From the NCBI RefSeq assembly GCF_001949145.1, contig NW_019091429.1:1129891-1190464 (forward strand): a stretch of 60,574 nucleotides of DNA, written 5' to 3'. Under the pieces are notes generated by a model. The model did not search any database. It had not been told where the DNA came from and was given only the letters and a program-made list of their open reading frames with translations. This stretch comes from Acanthaster planci (Eukaryota > Echinodermata > Asteroidea > Valvatida > Acanthasteridae). A program made the translations under genes and the position numbers. Positions 36,130-48,701 of the stretch are shown here, piece after piece (positions within the stretch are counted from its first letter, which is position 1; every line of letters begins with the position of its first letter).

Positions 36130-37711
36130 TATAGAGAAAAATGCAGCTTTAATCTCATGTCACGTGACTCATAATGACATCAACATGACGATTTTAGTTT
36201 GACAGCCCCACGGGTTGTTGGACTACCTATGCTCCCAATACAAAGTCACTCAGATGTATGAGTGCACCAGTCTTTGACGTTTATAGAAAAACATGCACAA
36301 AACCTGTGGAAGAAAATGTGGCTTTAAAGTCATGTCACGCGATTTGCGTTTATACTGAACAAAAAATCTGAAATATTATTTGATATTCGGACTCTTGGGC
36401 ATATTTGTAATCAAACGAAGGTGAAAAAAAAAATTTACTATTTTTCTTTCGTTCTCAAAGTAATTCTCAGCCGAAGTTCAGGACTACTCTCATTAAGATC
36501 GATAATATTGCGTAGTAGAAAAACGTGAACAAAACGTATGGAGAAAACTGCAGCTTCAATCTCATGTCACGTGACCCCTGATGATGTCATGTTGACGATT
36601 TTACTTTGGGGGCCTCTCTTCATACATGTAAGGGACTTCAAGTGTATGTTGAAGGAAATAATTCAGATTGACCAAAGTGTCGAGGACAGGCTGATGGAAA
36701 ACGTGTACAAAACCTATGGGGAAGATTAAATATCCAGAAGTCAATTTGAAAATAGGTGATGACGTCATTATGACGTCATAAATTAAGCAAAATTCTTTCA
36801 TCAGGGTCTTCGTTGACAGTAACTTTGATGTTGATCAAACCTCTCAAAATAACCCAAAAAATGGTGGCTTGAAAACGTGTACAAAGTCAAAAGGCAGAAA
36901 CAAATATTGAAAAATCAATTTTGACAATTCTTTTGTGGGAGCCTCTGTTCACGAGGGGCTTCAAGCGTACACTGAAGGAAATAAGTCGTAGTGACCTGAG
37001 TGCCGAAGACAGGTTGTTGAAAAACGTGTACAAAACCTATGGGGGAAGATTAAATATCAAAAATATCAATTTCAAAATAGGTGATGACGTCATCGCGACA
37101 TCTTAAATTTAGCATAATTCTTCCATCAGGGTCTTTGTTGTCTGTAACTTTGATGTTGATCAAACCTCTGATAATTGCCCAAATGATGGCTTGAAAATGT
37201 GTACAAAGTCAATGGGCTGAAATAACTATTGACAAATCAATAGTAAATCACATGATGATATCATCATGACGTCATTTCTGTTGAAGAACTCTTGCATAAG
37301 GGTCTTTGTTCGATATCACTTTCATAGCAATCAAACATCGCGAAGGTTTCCAAATAGTGGCTTGAAAATGTGTACAAAGTCAATGGACTGAAAACACCCA
37401 TGCAAAAAGCTGCTCCTTTATGATGTCATGTGATTTGCTTTTAAACTGAAAGAAAATTATGAAATATTATTTGTTATTCAGAATCTTGGGCATACATGTA
37501 ATCAAACGAAGACGAAAAAAAAAAAAGATTTTTTTTCGTTCTCATAGCAATTCTCAGCCGAAGTTAAGGACTACTCTCAAGAAGAAAGATAATATTGCGT
37601 AGTAGAAAAACGTGTATAAAACCTATGTGGAAAACTGCAGCTTTAATCTCATGTCAAGTTATCTGCAAAGTTTCAACCTGATAGAACACATACTTCAGGA
37701 GATATAAGGCT

Positions 37712-38093
37712 TTAACCACTTCATGCCGGGGCACTTTTCAATGTTGATGATGCTGGGCCGGCATGACTATCATTTTTTCCATTTTCAAAATCTTTCAAAA
37801 ATTCATTGTTTCATTTAACGGTCGTTTACAGCCGCACGGAGTAATCTTCAGGCACTACTCTAAGTTGACAGGTGACCTTCATTGACGCCCGAGTATTTCA
37901 GCCAGGCCAGCAGCCTTGATTATCACCACTTTTGAGAGTGAAAAATGTTGGTAATGCCCAGCAGCCTGGTCTTTTGTTTGGAGTACTGTCTTTTGTTACA
38001 GGGCCCTGTTTCCTTTGTCTGAGTTCGGAGATCCCAGCCACGCATATAAACCATATGTCTCCGATTCCGGAGTCCCCAGCAGGTAGTGGTTAA
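37712..38093. mobile_element. TTAA-type MITE, copy C, inserted in the satellite
   Basis: Bounded by TTAA at 37712-37715 and 38090-38093, with inverted ends (TTAACCACTTCATGCCGGGG; GTAGTGGTTAA). The length is 382 bp. The flanks, GGAGATATAAGGCT-TTAA and TTAA-AGAGTGCAACTTTAAGGTCAC, join into the same phrase that is uninterrupted in the neighbouring monomer (38371-38407: GGAGATATAGGGCCTTAAAGAGTGC). This gives an empty site and shows TTAA duplication directly. Confidence 0.9.
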
Positions 38094-38109
38094 AGAGTGC
38101 AACTTTAAG

Positions 38110-38960
38110 GTCACGTGACTTGTCTCCTGAGGACGTCATCATCACAAAAGGTCAGTATACCTCTAAAGCAGTCCCTAATTTTCAAGATATCTGCAAGATT
38201 TGAACCCAACAGGATATCTACTTCAGGAGACATAGGGCCTTAAAGGTTAACCCTTCATGTCACGTGACTTGTCTCCTGATGTTGCATCATCACATAAAGT
38301 CAATATACCTCAAAAGTACTTCCTTTTGAAGATGTCTGGAAGATTTGAACCTGATCAGGCATGTACTTCAGGAGATATAGGGCCTTAAAGAGTGCAACTT
38401 TAAGGTCACATGACTTCTCTCCTGATGATGTCATCATCACATAAGGTCAATATACCCCTAAAACACCCCTTTTCAAGATATCCGCCAGATTTTAACCTGA
38501 TCGAACATGTACTTCAGGAAGTATAGGGCTTTAAAGAGTGCACCCTTAATATCACGTGACTTGTCTGCTGATGACATCATTATCCCATTAGGTCAATATA
38601 CCTCTAAAGCATTCCCTTTTCAAGATGTCTGGAAGATTTGAACCCAATCGGACATGTACTTCAGGAGATATAGGGCCTTAAAGAGTGCACCTTTAATGTC
38701 ACGTGACTTGTCTCCTGATGAAGTCATGATCACACGAGGTCAAAATTCCTCTAAAGCACTCCCTTTCCAAGATATCTGCAAGATTTGAACCAAATTGGAT
38801 ATACACTTCAGGAGATATAGAACTTTAAAAGAGGCACCATTTAATGTTACACAACTCGTCTGCTGATGGTATTGTCATCGCCTGAGGTCAACTTCCGTTT
38901 GTAAACCTTCCCTTCCTAACTGCCTGCAAGGTTTCAACCCAAAAAGACATGTACAATACA
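38110..38960 (+). repeat. 147-bp satellite, block 1 (six monomers)
   Basis: Monomer starts (GTCACGTGAC or variants) lie at 38110, 38259, 38405, 38551, 38698 and 38846, giving lengths of 149, 146, 146, 147 and 148 bp. Each begins with an E-box palindrome, then TGTCTCCTGATGA.GTCATCATCAC, (A/G)AGGTCAATAT, AAGATATCTGCAAGATTTGAACC and CTTCAGGAGATATAGGGCCTTAAAGAGTGCA (in parts). The last monomer is truncated. Confidence 0.9.
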
Positions 38961-40201
38961 ATATACAGTACAAAACATTATACTTAACGCGGAAAAGGCA
39001 CAGATTAGACATCTTAATTATTTGTCCCTTTTGGCATTCCATACAATGCGATCTGCTCTCAGCAGCACGTGGTCGGCATTTTGCCAAGTCCCGAGTATAA
39101 TGCCCTACGCACGCTGTGCCGTCTATGTTACAGGCAGATATTGGGCATCCACACACACACAGTAGCATATGCACAGCATGCTAATGGCATTTTCGAGTTG
39201 GCAATATATATTTTAAGGGGGTTTTTGTCGGTGGCAATTCATGTATGTGAAAAAGTACACCAGCTATGCACATCATGCAGCTGACTCCAATGTTTTAGCT
39301 TTCATTTCGTGCGCAATTCACGCTTATATCGCTTACAGTTGATTTTTTACCGAATTTTGAAGAACAAAAGAAGTTTTTATTGTAATTTCCGGTCTGATGA
39401 CGTCATCAGCCACAAACTTCACACAAGTGTTGACTGGGTAAAGATGGTCATCTACATCACTTTTCAGGCGATTTGGACAAACTTCGCCACGGACATCCAT
39501 TCAAAATTCATTTTTCAGAATTTTTAACCTGTCGCTAGAGGGCGCTCCTCAATAAGGTGACATCATCAGTAGATAATTTGAAAAATACTATACCCCAGCA
39601 GACTAACACCATTGAAAACAACTCGATACCTATTACCACTTTTAAATAAGACCACTTCCAGTTTTGACCGGAAGGAAGGGTCATGTGATTTGACTCACGC
39701 GAAATGAATTCAAGGCCACATTTTATTCTGTCACTTGCTGCAAACAGAATGTTGCAGGAGGCCAGGGTCGATTTTATATGGTTTTTTATAAATTTAACAG
39801 AATATTTGAATATACAAAATTTAATAATAAATCACTTGATGACGTCATCATGACATCATGTTTCTAGGACCATCTGTGCATAAGGGTTTGTTATTGGTAT
39901 AACTTTGATGATGATCCAAGTTGCAAAAGACTAAAGTGAGTGGTAGAAAAAACGTGTAAAAAACAAACAGGCTTTTGAGCAGAGGAAAAAGGAAGAAGCA
40001 AAAAAACAGAACAAAAAGAATACCTTTTTCGCAAACTTGCGAAAAAGCCAAAGAGATGTTCTATGTCTGTTTGCAACAGAACAAAGGGCTTTTTTGCTTT
40101 TCATTGAAAAACCCATCGCCATGATTGCACACCTGCGAAGTTTCATCCAGCTGAGACATATACTTTTGGAGATATAAGGCTCTAAATGATACACCTTTAA
40201 T

Positions 40202-40823
40202 GTCACATGACTTGTGTACTGATGATGTCATCACCCCATGAGGTCAATTTTCGTCTTTCACACATCCCCTTCCAGATATCTGCTAACTTTCAACACACTG
40301 GGCCATGTCCTTTTGGAGATAATGGGCCTTACAGAGTGCAACTTTAATGTCAAGTGACTTGTCTCCTGATAACGTCATCATCAGATAAGGTCAATATTCC
40401 TCTAAAGCACCCCCTTCACAAGAAATCTGCAAGATATGAACCAAATCGGACATTTACTTCAAGAGATATGTGGCTTTAAAGAGTGTACCTTTAATGTCAC
40501 ATGACTTGTCTTCTGCTAAAGTCATCATCAGATGAGGTCAATTTTCCTCTAAAGCACTCCATGTTCAAGAAATCTGCAAGATTTGAACCCCATTCGACAT
40601 CCATGTCGGGAAATACGTAGGCTTAGAGAGTGCACATTTAATGTCACATGACTTGTCTCCTGATGACGTCAACATCACATGAGGTCAATTTTCCTCTAAA
40701 GCACTCCCTTTTCAAGATATCTGCAAGATTTGAACCTGATCGGACAAGTACTTTGGGGGATACAGGGCCGTAAAGAGTGCACCTTTAATGTCACGTGACT
40801 TGCCTCCTGAATATTTAAATATT
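40202..40823 (+). repeat. 147-bp satellite, block 2
   Basis: Monomer starts at 40202, 40349, 40496, 40643 and 40790 give four spacings of exactly 147 bp. The last is cut off after about 30 bp, and a partial monomer precedes 40202 from about 40120. The sequence order is the same as in block 1. Confidence 0.9.
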
Positions 40824-41240
40824 CAAAATTTAACAATTAATTACTTGATGACCTCATCATGACGTAAATATTTCAGAATTATCTTCATTTTATAGTTAGT
40901 GCTTGCTGTAAGTTTGACGACGATAAAAGATTTCTTAGGTACGAAAATAGTGCCTCAAAAACATGTACAAAGTCAATGGGCTAAAATAAATATTGAAATT
41001 GTCAATAATAAATCGCTTGATGACGTCATCATGACATAATGTTTCTGGGACCATCTGTGCATGAGGGTTCATCATTGTTTTAAGTATGATGAAAATCTAA
41101 AGTTGTAAAAGCACTAAAGTGGCAGTGACAAAAACGTGTACAAAACAAATGGGCTTTTGAGCAGAAGATGCAACAAAAAGAACAAAAAGAATGCCTTTTT
41201 TACAAAATTGCGAAAAAGCCCAAAAAAAATTTTTTTTTTT

Positions 41241-44200
41241 TAAATTGTAATGAAAAAACAACCTGTTCCGGCTCTTGTTGAAACAGCTAAAAAGAAAAAA
41301 CTAACAGCTAAAAATCCCATAAGACATAAAGAGAAAAGTAGAAAAAATAGAAGCCACAAAAAGGGGAAAAAAAGCCGAAAAGATAAACATTTGCGAAAGA
41401 AGTACTTAATGATCAGTTTGTGATTTATAAACCCAGAGTTTCAATAAATCCAATTAAAATGTAGTTTCAGAGGGCGTAGCAATGATTGTACACATGGCTT
41501 CGACCTACTGCACATGCACAATGGCGTAATAACTGAGAGTGGCCTGTGTGGGCTCCCACCGTAAATCTACCATTCCCTCTCTCCGACTTACTCACCCATC
41601 ATTAAACGAAAAATACTCCTCTAATTTTGTATTTTATAACGAAACAGTAACACAAAATGAATCTATGTACTTGTATCTGGTTGGACTTGATGCAAGACCA
41701 AACTGTCGATCTCCAGACGATACCAGCCACAAACATGCTCGCAAAGTTCAACATGCAAATTGCCCGTCGTGTCATTCGCGCAAGAAGGCATTGCTGCCAT
41801 GCTGCCATGTGCACGAAGACCGTCAAAATTTATTATACCGATGCAACGAAACAAAATTGAATTTTGTGAGGTGATATTGAACAGATACAATAACATGTTC
41901 TCCAGCAAAGTTGTAGAATATGAACTAAAGATTCAAAATATATAAAGCACGTTTCTTTTTTTTTTAAGAATTCAATGTACGTCAGTCAAAAGGTCAGGTC
42001 TAAGGTCAGCGAAGATAGTAGAACCTTCGTACGTTGCCAAAAACAGAAGGCAAAATGCACAATATATTTGACCTCTGACATCAAACTAGGGAACATCCAC
42101 TTTCCAAAAAGGCAAGTTTTTGTGGGATATGAAGACGATATCATTTCGAAAGCGCGATGAAAAGATCGGAACATGTTGCATTTCAGCGGCAAGATTCAAG
42201 TAGCTGTGAGTCCAAAAAGGTGATTTCGATGCTGCCCATGGACAAATGCGTATTTTAAAACCTCATTCTCCACTTTATGTGTGAAGATACTCCACATTTT
42301 TTTCATGTATTTGAAAGACAAAGGATGAAACAAATTATATGACGATTTTGGGGGTCTACACAGTGATCATTCCTATTTTTGGTGACATGAAGTTGGTGTA
42401 GATACCAGCCGCTCCAGGAAAATCGGTCCGTACTGTTGACATACCTACTATACGTACTGTTGTGGAGCGTTAGTTAATAGTATGGCCGATCCCGTTCAAA
42501 ATCAAAAAAAGGAATAGTCACACTGGCAGTCAGACATACCCCTAGCCCAGGTTGGACGTTGTCTTCATTTCATTACGACTGACGTCCAGGGTATAAAAGT
42601 TGTTTACAAAATGAACACAAAATTGGTTCTAATTTGTTCTTGATTTACCTTGTTGAAGAAACTAATTTTTCACATTTGCAAGTTTTTCGTGGGGGGGTTT
42701 TGGAATTTCAGAACGAACCATAGACTATTAAATCGAGGAAATTAAGTGAAAGACGTTACTTTTGTAGACGTAATTCATCTGTTCTCGGGACTAGTTGTAA
42801 AGTGCACGCACGTACAATACAAGAATCCGAGCTGCATGCACACACTACTCCTGTGCAATTTCCAGTGAAGGTATGGTGCTCGCCTCCTACACGGAGGCCT
42901 TGACTGGTACCCGGCTTTCACCCGCCTGTCGTCAAGCCGATATTAAAAAACGCAGTTCCGTATCAGTCAAATCGGGGGCTTCAAACTGACCAATTAATCC
43001 CCTATTCTTTACCCCTAAAATGTTCATATTTTGTTCTGCTTTAAATTTCGGTTTATAAACATAAATTTGTGACACAGCCTGCTATTTTATAAGAATAACC
43101 TCGGTTAGCGTGGAAGGCTTTGTATATGCAGGGTTCTTGAAGTTGTAAGGGAAGAAGTTCATCAACAATCTCTCTATGAAGTATTAAACATGTTTAATTT
43201 GTTCATAGAGTTTTATTGGTTAGATGTATAAATAAACAATATTGTAGAGATCTGTTTTTTTATCAAAATGAAACAGTAACTTATCTTGATAATTGAGGAA
43301 TAGAAAGAGGATTATATTGTGGGCATGATGATTGTGATGAACAGGCAAGAGCGACGCTATACTGATCGGGAACACAGTATGAAGAGGCAGTACTGGCGCG
43401 TGCATGTGCGGTAAGGAGCAATCATGTACAAATCAGGCTTTTGATCAGCCTTTCCTTTTTTATTCTTAAACTATACATACAATAAACAGACTGAATTGGT
43501 AATTGGCAGTGACGAGTTTGATTTTAGAGCAATGGAGAGATAGACTATGTCAAAAGTTTTAAACCTCAAAGTAGGTGATTTTTTGTTTTTAAATTCAGGC
43601 CAAAGAGATCATGATTGTTAATCACTGTTTTTGACTCTCATTATCAGTCTAGTCTATTAAAAACATTTATCTAACTAGCGCTTTCTGTAAAAGTTCTCCA
43701 TCTCTAACAAAAAATGTATTTGGTATAACTTTTAAAATGGTACAAATCAACAGATATTAGTAAATTGCTAGCAACAGAAATGTGCCAAAGCCTTGCTGGA
43801 TAATACCCTTTCCACTCGACACGGAACTGCCGGATCCCTTAACTACTGTTGAATTTTGTGGACACCTTTTGTCTGTCTATTACAGTCCACCTGTTAACAC
43901 ATAATACATGCTCAAAAATGGCCAGGATTTGTATAAATCATGAATTTTAACTTTCCCGTACTAGCCATAGTAGACTCAGCTTGCGTGCAGGTATTATACT
44001 AGGCCAATTTTCCCCAACGCACGCCACAGCCTCGCTTCCGGCCCAATGTTGTGTGTACTCGGCATGGAGATCAATGGTGAGAACCATGTTGTGCGGTCCG
44101 TGCTTTATGTGAGCATTTTCGAAACCAGTAGATTTGGTTAGAATATTGACAAGAATATGATATAAATCAGTACTCTGAAATAATGATTGCCGAGCTTTCG

Positions 44201-44396
44201 GTAACTGAGTACCTTCTTCAGGGCAAGCAGATTCAGTTCTGAATGGATTCGGTTAGACTTAAGTTTCACTGGTTCCAGTCAGAACATGTAGTTTTGATGT
44301 GCGTGTACACAGCTCAGAAGCTGGTACGCCGAATAGTTGCGCACGCACACTTTACGAACTTCACCGGAGAACGGCTGAAAACAGTCCACAACAATG
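41241..44396. other. Stretch without recognisable gene
   Basis: Overlapping open frames at 41539-41945 on both strands do not resemble known proteins. An A-rich AACAGCTAAAAAG segment at 41280-41320 resembles the A-rich blocks at 33180-33330. Confidence 0.45.
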
Positions 44397-44812
44397 GCAA
44401 GACCGGGACGCCGATAGAGCTGCCGTAAAAATCGAGATTCTCAGCCCGCTTTTCAGCTATTATTCTCGGCCCATTCTCGAGCGAACACTGTGGAAGAAGG
44501 CAGACCCTGGCTCTTGTATATATGGTAATTGGTCTTTGTTCGGAGCCCAGAAATGAAAAGACTGATTTTGCATCATAATCACCAGCTTCACAATTGTCCC
44601 CACTTTGAAAAGAGGCAACGGGAACATGGAAGGGTGAGCAGAGCCGCATGCCACCAAACAATCAGCCTTTTCACCATGTAATTTGAAGCATGCAGAGCAT
44701 GCAGGGCCAAAAACGGAGAATTTGCGGTTTGGCAGGTGGCCTTCGTGGCCAAGTGAGGCTGGAATTCTTGGAGTCGGCTTTCGGGAAGAAATTTCTGTCG
44801 TCAAGGGGTTAA
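44397..44812 (+). mobile_element. 0.4-kb TTAA-ended repeat, copy 2
   Basis: Matches 12976-13398 in the same orientation. The right end CGTCAAGGGGTTAA has TTAA at 44809-44812. The left end is less clear: similarity starts near ACCGGGACGCCG. It has no gene. Confidence 0.7.
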
Positions 44813-45438
44813 CGTTATGTCCGACTTTTCCCATTTTTGCTTTTGATAGTGATGTGTTGAATTTCTTAACCCACCAAACGTGGAGATAAGGAAGCATAGG
44901 AGTTACAGACGTGATACTGGCTCCTTGGAAAAGGTAGAAATGTTGCAAATTTTACTTACTAAATTTTTCCTCCGATTTTGCACCCTTTATATCCTGGACT
45001 CCCTCCGTAACATAGTACAGTCAGGGAGTCCACCTGAGCTAGGCCTACCCCTGGAACTGTGGGGCGGACATCGGATCCTACAGTTCTGGGAGTTACTAGC
45101 CTTATACGTAGCTGTAGTGTAGTGGCTCTGTTTACCATATGTCTCTTGAGGTGGCGACAGAAAAGAGACAGATTGTAAAAGCGAGCCACCACAGCCCTAC
45201 GTGCATGACGTGTGGGGCTACTAGGCCTACTACTAGCCCCACTAGTGTGGCACAGACTTTCACTCCCGCTCCATCCTTACTGACCTTAGCCACACATCCG
45301 TATACGCAATTTCATGTCAGCGTACTGAAAATTTTCGGGGTACCCACTTATCATCTTGGGCAAAATTTCTTTTGCACACCGATATGATCCTTGACCTTTC
45401 CACTTTCTAAAAGCCATTTATGGAATGATTTCACTCAC

Positions 45439-45510
45439 GTTATGCAGGTATTTTCCAGACTTTTTGCCTTTAATCCATTCATCTAACGGGCTCGCTCTCA
45501 CAGTCGCCAT
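45439..45510 (-). CDS. Candidate upstream first exon (24 codons), possibly DHX9
   Basis: The minus strand has AAAGATGGCGAC, a strong initiation context, at 45510. An open frame of 24 codons (MATVRASPLDEWIKGKKSGK...) then runs to a GTGAGT donor at 45438-45433. It ends in phase 0, and exon 34681-34818 begins open in phase 0, so splicing would add 33 residues before the conserved DHX9 start. A CRE-like TTACGTCA lies at 45533-45540, 25-30 bp upstream of the ATG. I do not recognise the peptide. It could instead be the first exon of another gene or a chance ORF. Confidence 0.35.
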
Positions 45511-45532
45511 CTTTAAAATAGGGTCTTTGAAC

Positions 45533-45541
45533 ATTACGTCA
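45533..45541. promoter_or_regulatory. CRE-like element upstream of candidate first exon
   Basis: TTACGTCAC reads TGACGTAA on the other strand, close to the bZIP consensus. It lies just upstream of the AAGATGGCG start, as in TATA-less promoters of housekeeping genes. Proposed from position and motif only. Confidence 0.3.
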
Positions 45542-45544
45542 CTT

Positions 45545-48050
45545 GACCCCTAATCTTCTCGACAGCTGTTCCATGTCAAGACCGACTGAGCGATAATATA
45601 CTACATGTACCAATGGCAGGCCTTGAATTTCACGACGGCCATGACCGTCAGTGCCCTCCCATTTGGCCGTGGTGCCTCCCAAAAGCCAAGATGGCAGTGC
45701 CCTTTTTTTCTCTTGGTCGTAGTGCCCTACACATGCATACCGACTGACCCTGTTCAGCAAGGCACACAGAAACAGCATACACATCGCTCCTTGATTGCTT
45801 ACATTTGACTGGAACACCGTGCACACCGCACATGTATTCACTTGCACAAATCACCCCATAATTCTTTGCGCGCTGTCACAGTGATGAAAACACGTGCGCA
45901 AAACTCTGTGCATTAAACGAATCTGCTCTGGTTCCTGCCGCACCCATGCAAAAGAATGCATAATGCAAATGTAGCAACCAGTACCAGTCTGTACAGTACA
46001 TGTACTGCATGTACTGTACATAAACACTCTTCATCGGCCGTACGCGTTGCGAATGCAAAAGGCCAGCTGCAGGCCGCAAAGACATTAATGTTATGTTGCA
46101 GAATGGTTGCAGGAGGTTTTCTACAAGTCAATTCACAGAATTGGTCTCTTATTTATGTCTATATTTTCTTCGTTCATGAGAAATTTGAGGTCGTTCTGCT
46201 CATTTTAGCGTCCACTGGTCAAGTGAATCACGCCCGCTTACCACGCGATAGCCTTCACCATTACCAGATTACTGCATTAGGACCTAAATGGACATTGTTG
46301 GCCGGTTTACCAATGTGATTGCCGTCGTGATTGTGTGAATTTTTCACAATTTTCTTGTGTATTGCTGTATGTAGAAATTTTTACATAAAGACAAAGTTCA
46401 TCACTTTTTGAGATACATTTGGAATCTTTCCTCCCCGCTGATGCCATTCAATCAGCACAAAATTACCCCCAAACAAAACAAAGTTCTGACCTACTGACCT
46501 AATTTTTGAGAGGCACATTGCATGCACAGCACAACTACATGTAGGCCTATCACATGTACATATGTGTTTTTAGCCTAATAAAATACTGCAAGTATGCAGT
46601 AGGCCTTAGTTAAATCATGGAGGTAGGAGAAGAAGCAAATTTATGCCATGGCCTGCCCGAATGGGCAAACTAAAAAAAACAAAAAAAAAATTGTCATGGC
46701 CTGCTCCCTAACAAGGATACATGTACATGTATACAGTAACAGGTCAGTTGAGTTGGGCTTGAAATTTTTAGTGATGTGTGAAAGATCACTGAAGCACACA
46801 TATGATGTGATATTCTATCGTCAATAAATAACTATAAAAATAAGGGACCAAGTCTGTCAGGTGTCATAAGTTAAAGTGTGTTGATGTTTGACAGGATCTT
46901 TTGATAACATTTGATTGAAACAACATGTGTGGTTTATGCACTTGTTATTTGCATCTTGCTACCCGTACACCATGCACCAATCTGATGAACATACATACAC
47001 CATAGATGCACGATAGCACCCCAATACAAAAGGGCTGTTTGGCACCAGTTCGACATCAATTTTTGACAAATAAACAACTTCCTTTTCTTCCTGAAATTCC
47101 AAGCTTCCAAATAAACACCATTTCATATATGTTTCATCAACTCCTTACACATGTTTTGGGGGATTTTCAACAGAAAATTGCACATTTTTTGTTACCCTCT
47201 TGTAGTCTTCACAAGCCAAAACAAGTCTTGACGGTGCTTTGGTCAGATGCCTGGAGTCGTACATCAAATGAAAGAGTATTATAAGCTCTACAAGATAATG
47301 ACATCATTGTTCTAAACCTGGTTGAGACTCACAAGGTATTAGGCTTAGACGAGACTACGTCACACGACAACAAAGATGGCCACACACAGTCATAACAGTT
47401 GTTGACGTACAGTAAGCGGCTCCAATCCAGATTCTTATATTATTTTCATACTTTACACCCAAAACTCGACCTAAACAGGCATAATAAATGGTACTAACAC
47501 TAATTTCAGTTTTTTCACAACACAAATGTTTTTCAAAATCTAAATTTGATGCACAAAAAGGGCAGAAATCACTGATTGAAAACAAACACATTTACACGCT
47601 TTCAGATATACAATTTAAAGGTGCCATTTCGCTGGACTCCCTAGCCTAGTACTAGTACTAGTAGTACTAGCCGTGGGTAACTGGCAGTGGCACTGCTTTG
47701 TCATTTTCTTTCAATGAGTTTACGAACAACATGTAATATACCTACCCTTTTAACTTAAGACTGTAACGACGCTGACTTTTTCGATGTGTGTTACTGGAAA
47801 CTTACGGTTCTGTACAAATAATCATAGGACATGTCATGGAGGATGGGACACACGAAGAGACTTTTATGGCAATGTATTGAATTTGTAATTTGTGGCCTAT
47901 TGTACTAATGCGTGTCGCGCCAGTCCGCAGTACTAGTGCTAGTGCAGTGCAACCCCAACTCGCGCAAGCGCAAGCCGAGCCGCGCTGGGAACCAACATGG
48001 CCATATAATGCTAGCCACAAAAGAGATGGCCGAATCCATATCCACACGGT
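45545..48050. other. Stretch without recognisable gene
   Basis: Contains a palindromic ACATGTACTGCATGTACTGTACAT cluster near 46000 (described, not a gene) and CTAGTACTAGTACTAG near 47645-47670. No supported exon is seen. Confidence 0.45.
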
Positions 48051-48056
48051 CTTCCT

Positions 48057-48537
48057 TGGCCGTTTTCCAATACTCAACTTCGTCTCCGTCTCAGGTTCGT
48101 TCCCAAAACCAATCCCCGATTGTGGGCCTGAAGCGTTTAAATTACATCTGATTACTGTAATTTTTTGGCTTTCTTGCATCTTATTTAATGTTCTGTGCCA
48201 CTAGTAGACTGATTATGGTGCCTACAGCTTCAACGTCAGCTGGTAAAAAAAAAAAACCAGTTGACCTGAGACGGAGCCGAAAGTTGGAAAACGGCCCGAG
48301 GCCGTTTTCCAATACTCAATTCTGGCTCCGTCTCAGGTTCACCTGTTTTAGCTAACTGACTTTGAAGCTGTAAGCGCAGTAATTAGTCTAATAGTGTCAC
48401 AGAACATCAAATAAAATGCAAGAAAGCCAGAAATTACATCAATCTAATTTAATGTAAACGCTTCAAGCCCACAATCGGGGATTGGTTTTGGGAACGAAGC
48501 CTCAGTGGCGCTCAAGTCGAGTATTGAAAAAGGGCCC
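48057..48537. repeat. 481-bp inverted repeat (foldback) centred at 48297
   Basis: Left arm from TTGGCCGTTTTCCAATACTC and right arm to GAGTATTGAAAAAGGGCCC are reverse complements along about 240 bp. Shared blocks include CCCAAAACCAATCCCCGATTGTGGGC and GGCTTTCTTGCAT (quoted in parts). The centre is ACGGCCCGAGGCCGT, flanked by a nested pair CCTGAGACGGAGCC/GGCTCCGTCTCAGG. It has no ORF. It could be a foldback transposon or a palindromic MITE dimer. Confidence 0.85.
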
Positions 48538-48701
48538 TAGTTGCACCGCTGCTATACTCTGCTGCAGAACTGAGCATGCGCATTAACGAGCAGAAGTTCA
48601 CAGGTACGCTGAGAAAGCATCACGTATCTACGTACGCTTAGAACAGAACAGAACACCCGCGAAACTTTATTGCACGATTTCCTCTGACTTGTCTCACGCA
48701 C

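Larger units (their letters stand above)
36130..41240. repeat. Composite satellite region
   Basis: Two repeat types alternate. One has 147-bp monomers (38110-38960, 40202-40823). The other contains AAAACGTGTACAAAACC(A/T)ATGGG or GTGTACAAAGTCAATGGGCTGAAAT followed by AAATCA....TGATGACGTCATCATGACAT and GCATAAGGGTTTGTT (36490-37440, 39790-40110, 40830-41220). One TTAA MITE is inserted at 37712-38093. No coding capacity is seen. Confidence 0.85.

Noticed and set aside
35880-36134. Two overlapping plus-strand frames with promoter-like context
   Set aside because: They overlap out of phase and show no family resemblance; likely chance in repeat-flanking DNA.
47382-47410. Possible first exon on the plus strand (AAAGATGGCC start near a TACGTCAC site)
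   Set aside because: The frame stops after nine codons and no good donor precedes the stop.
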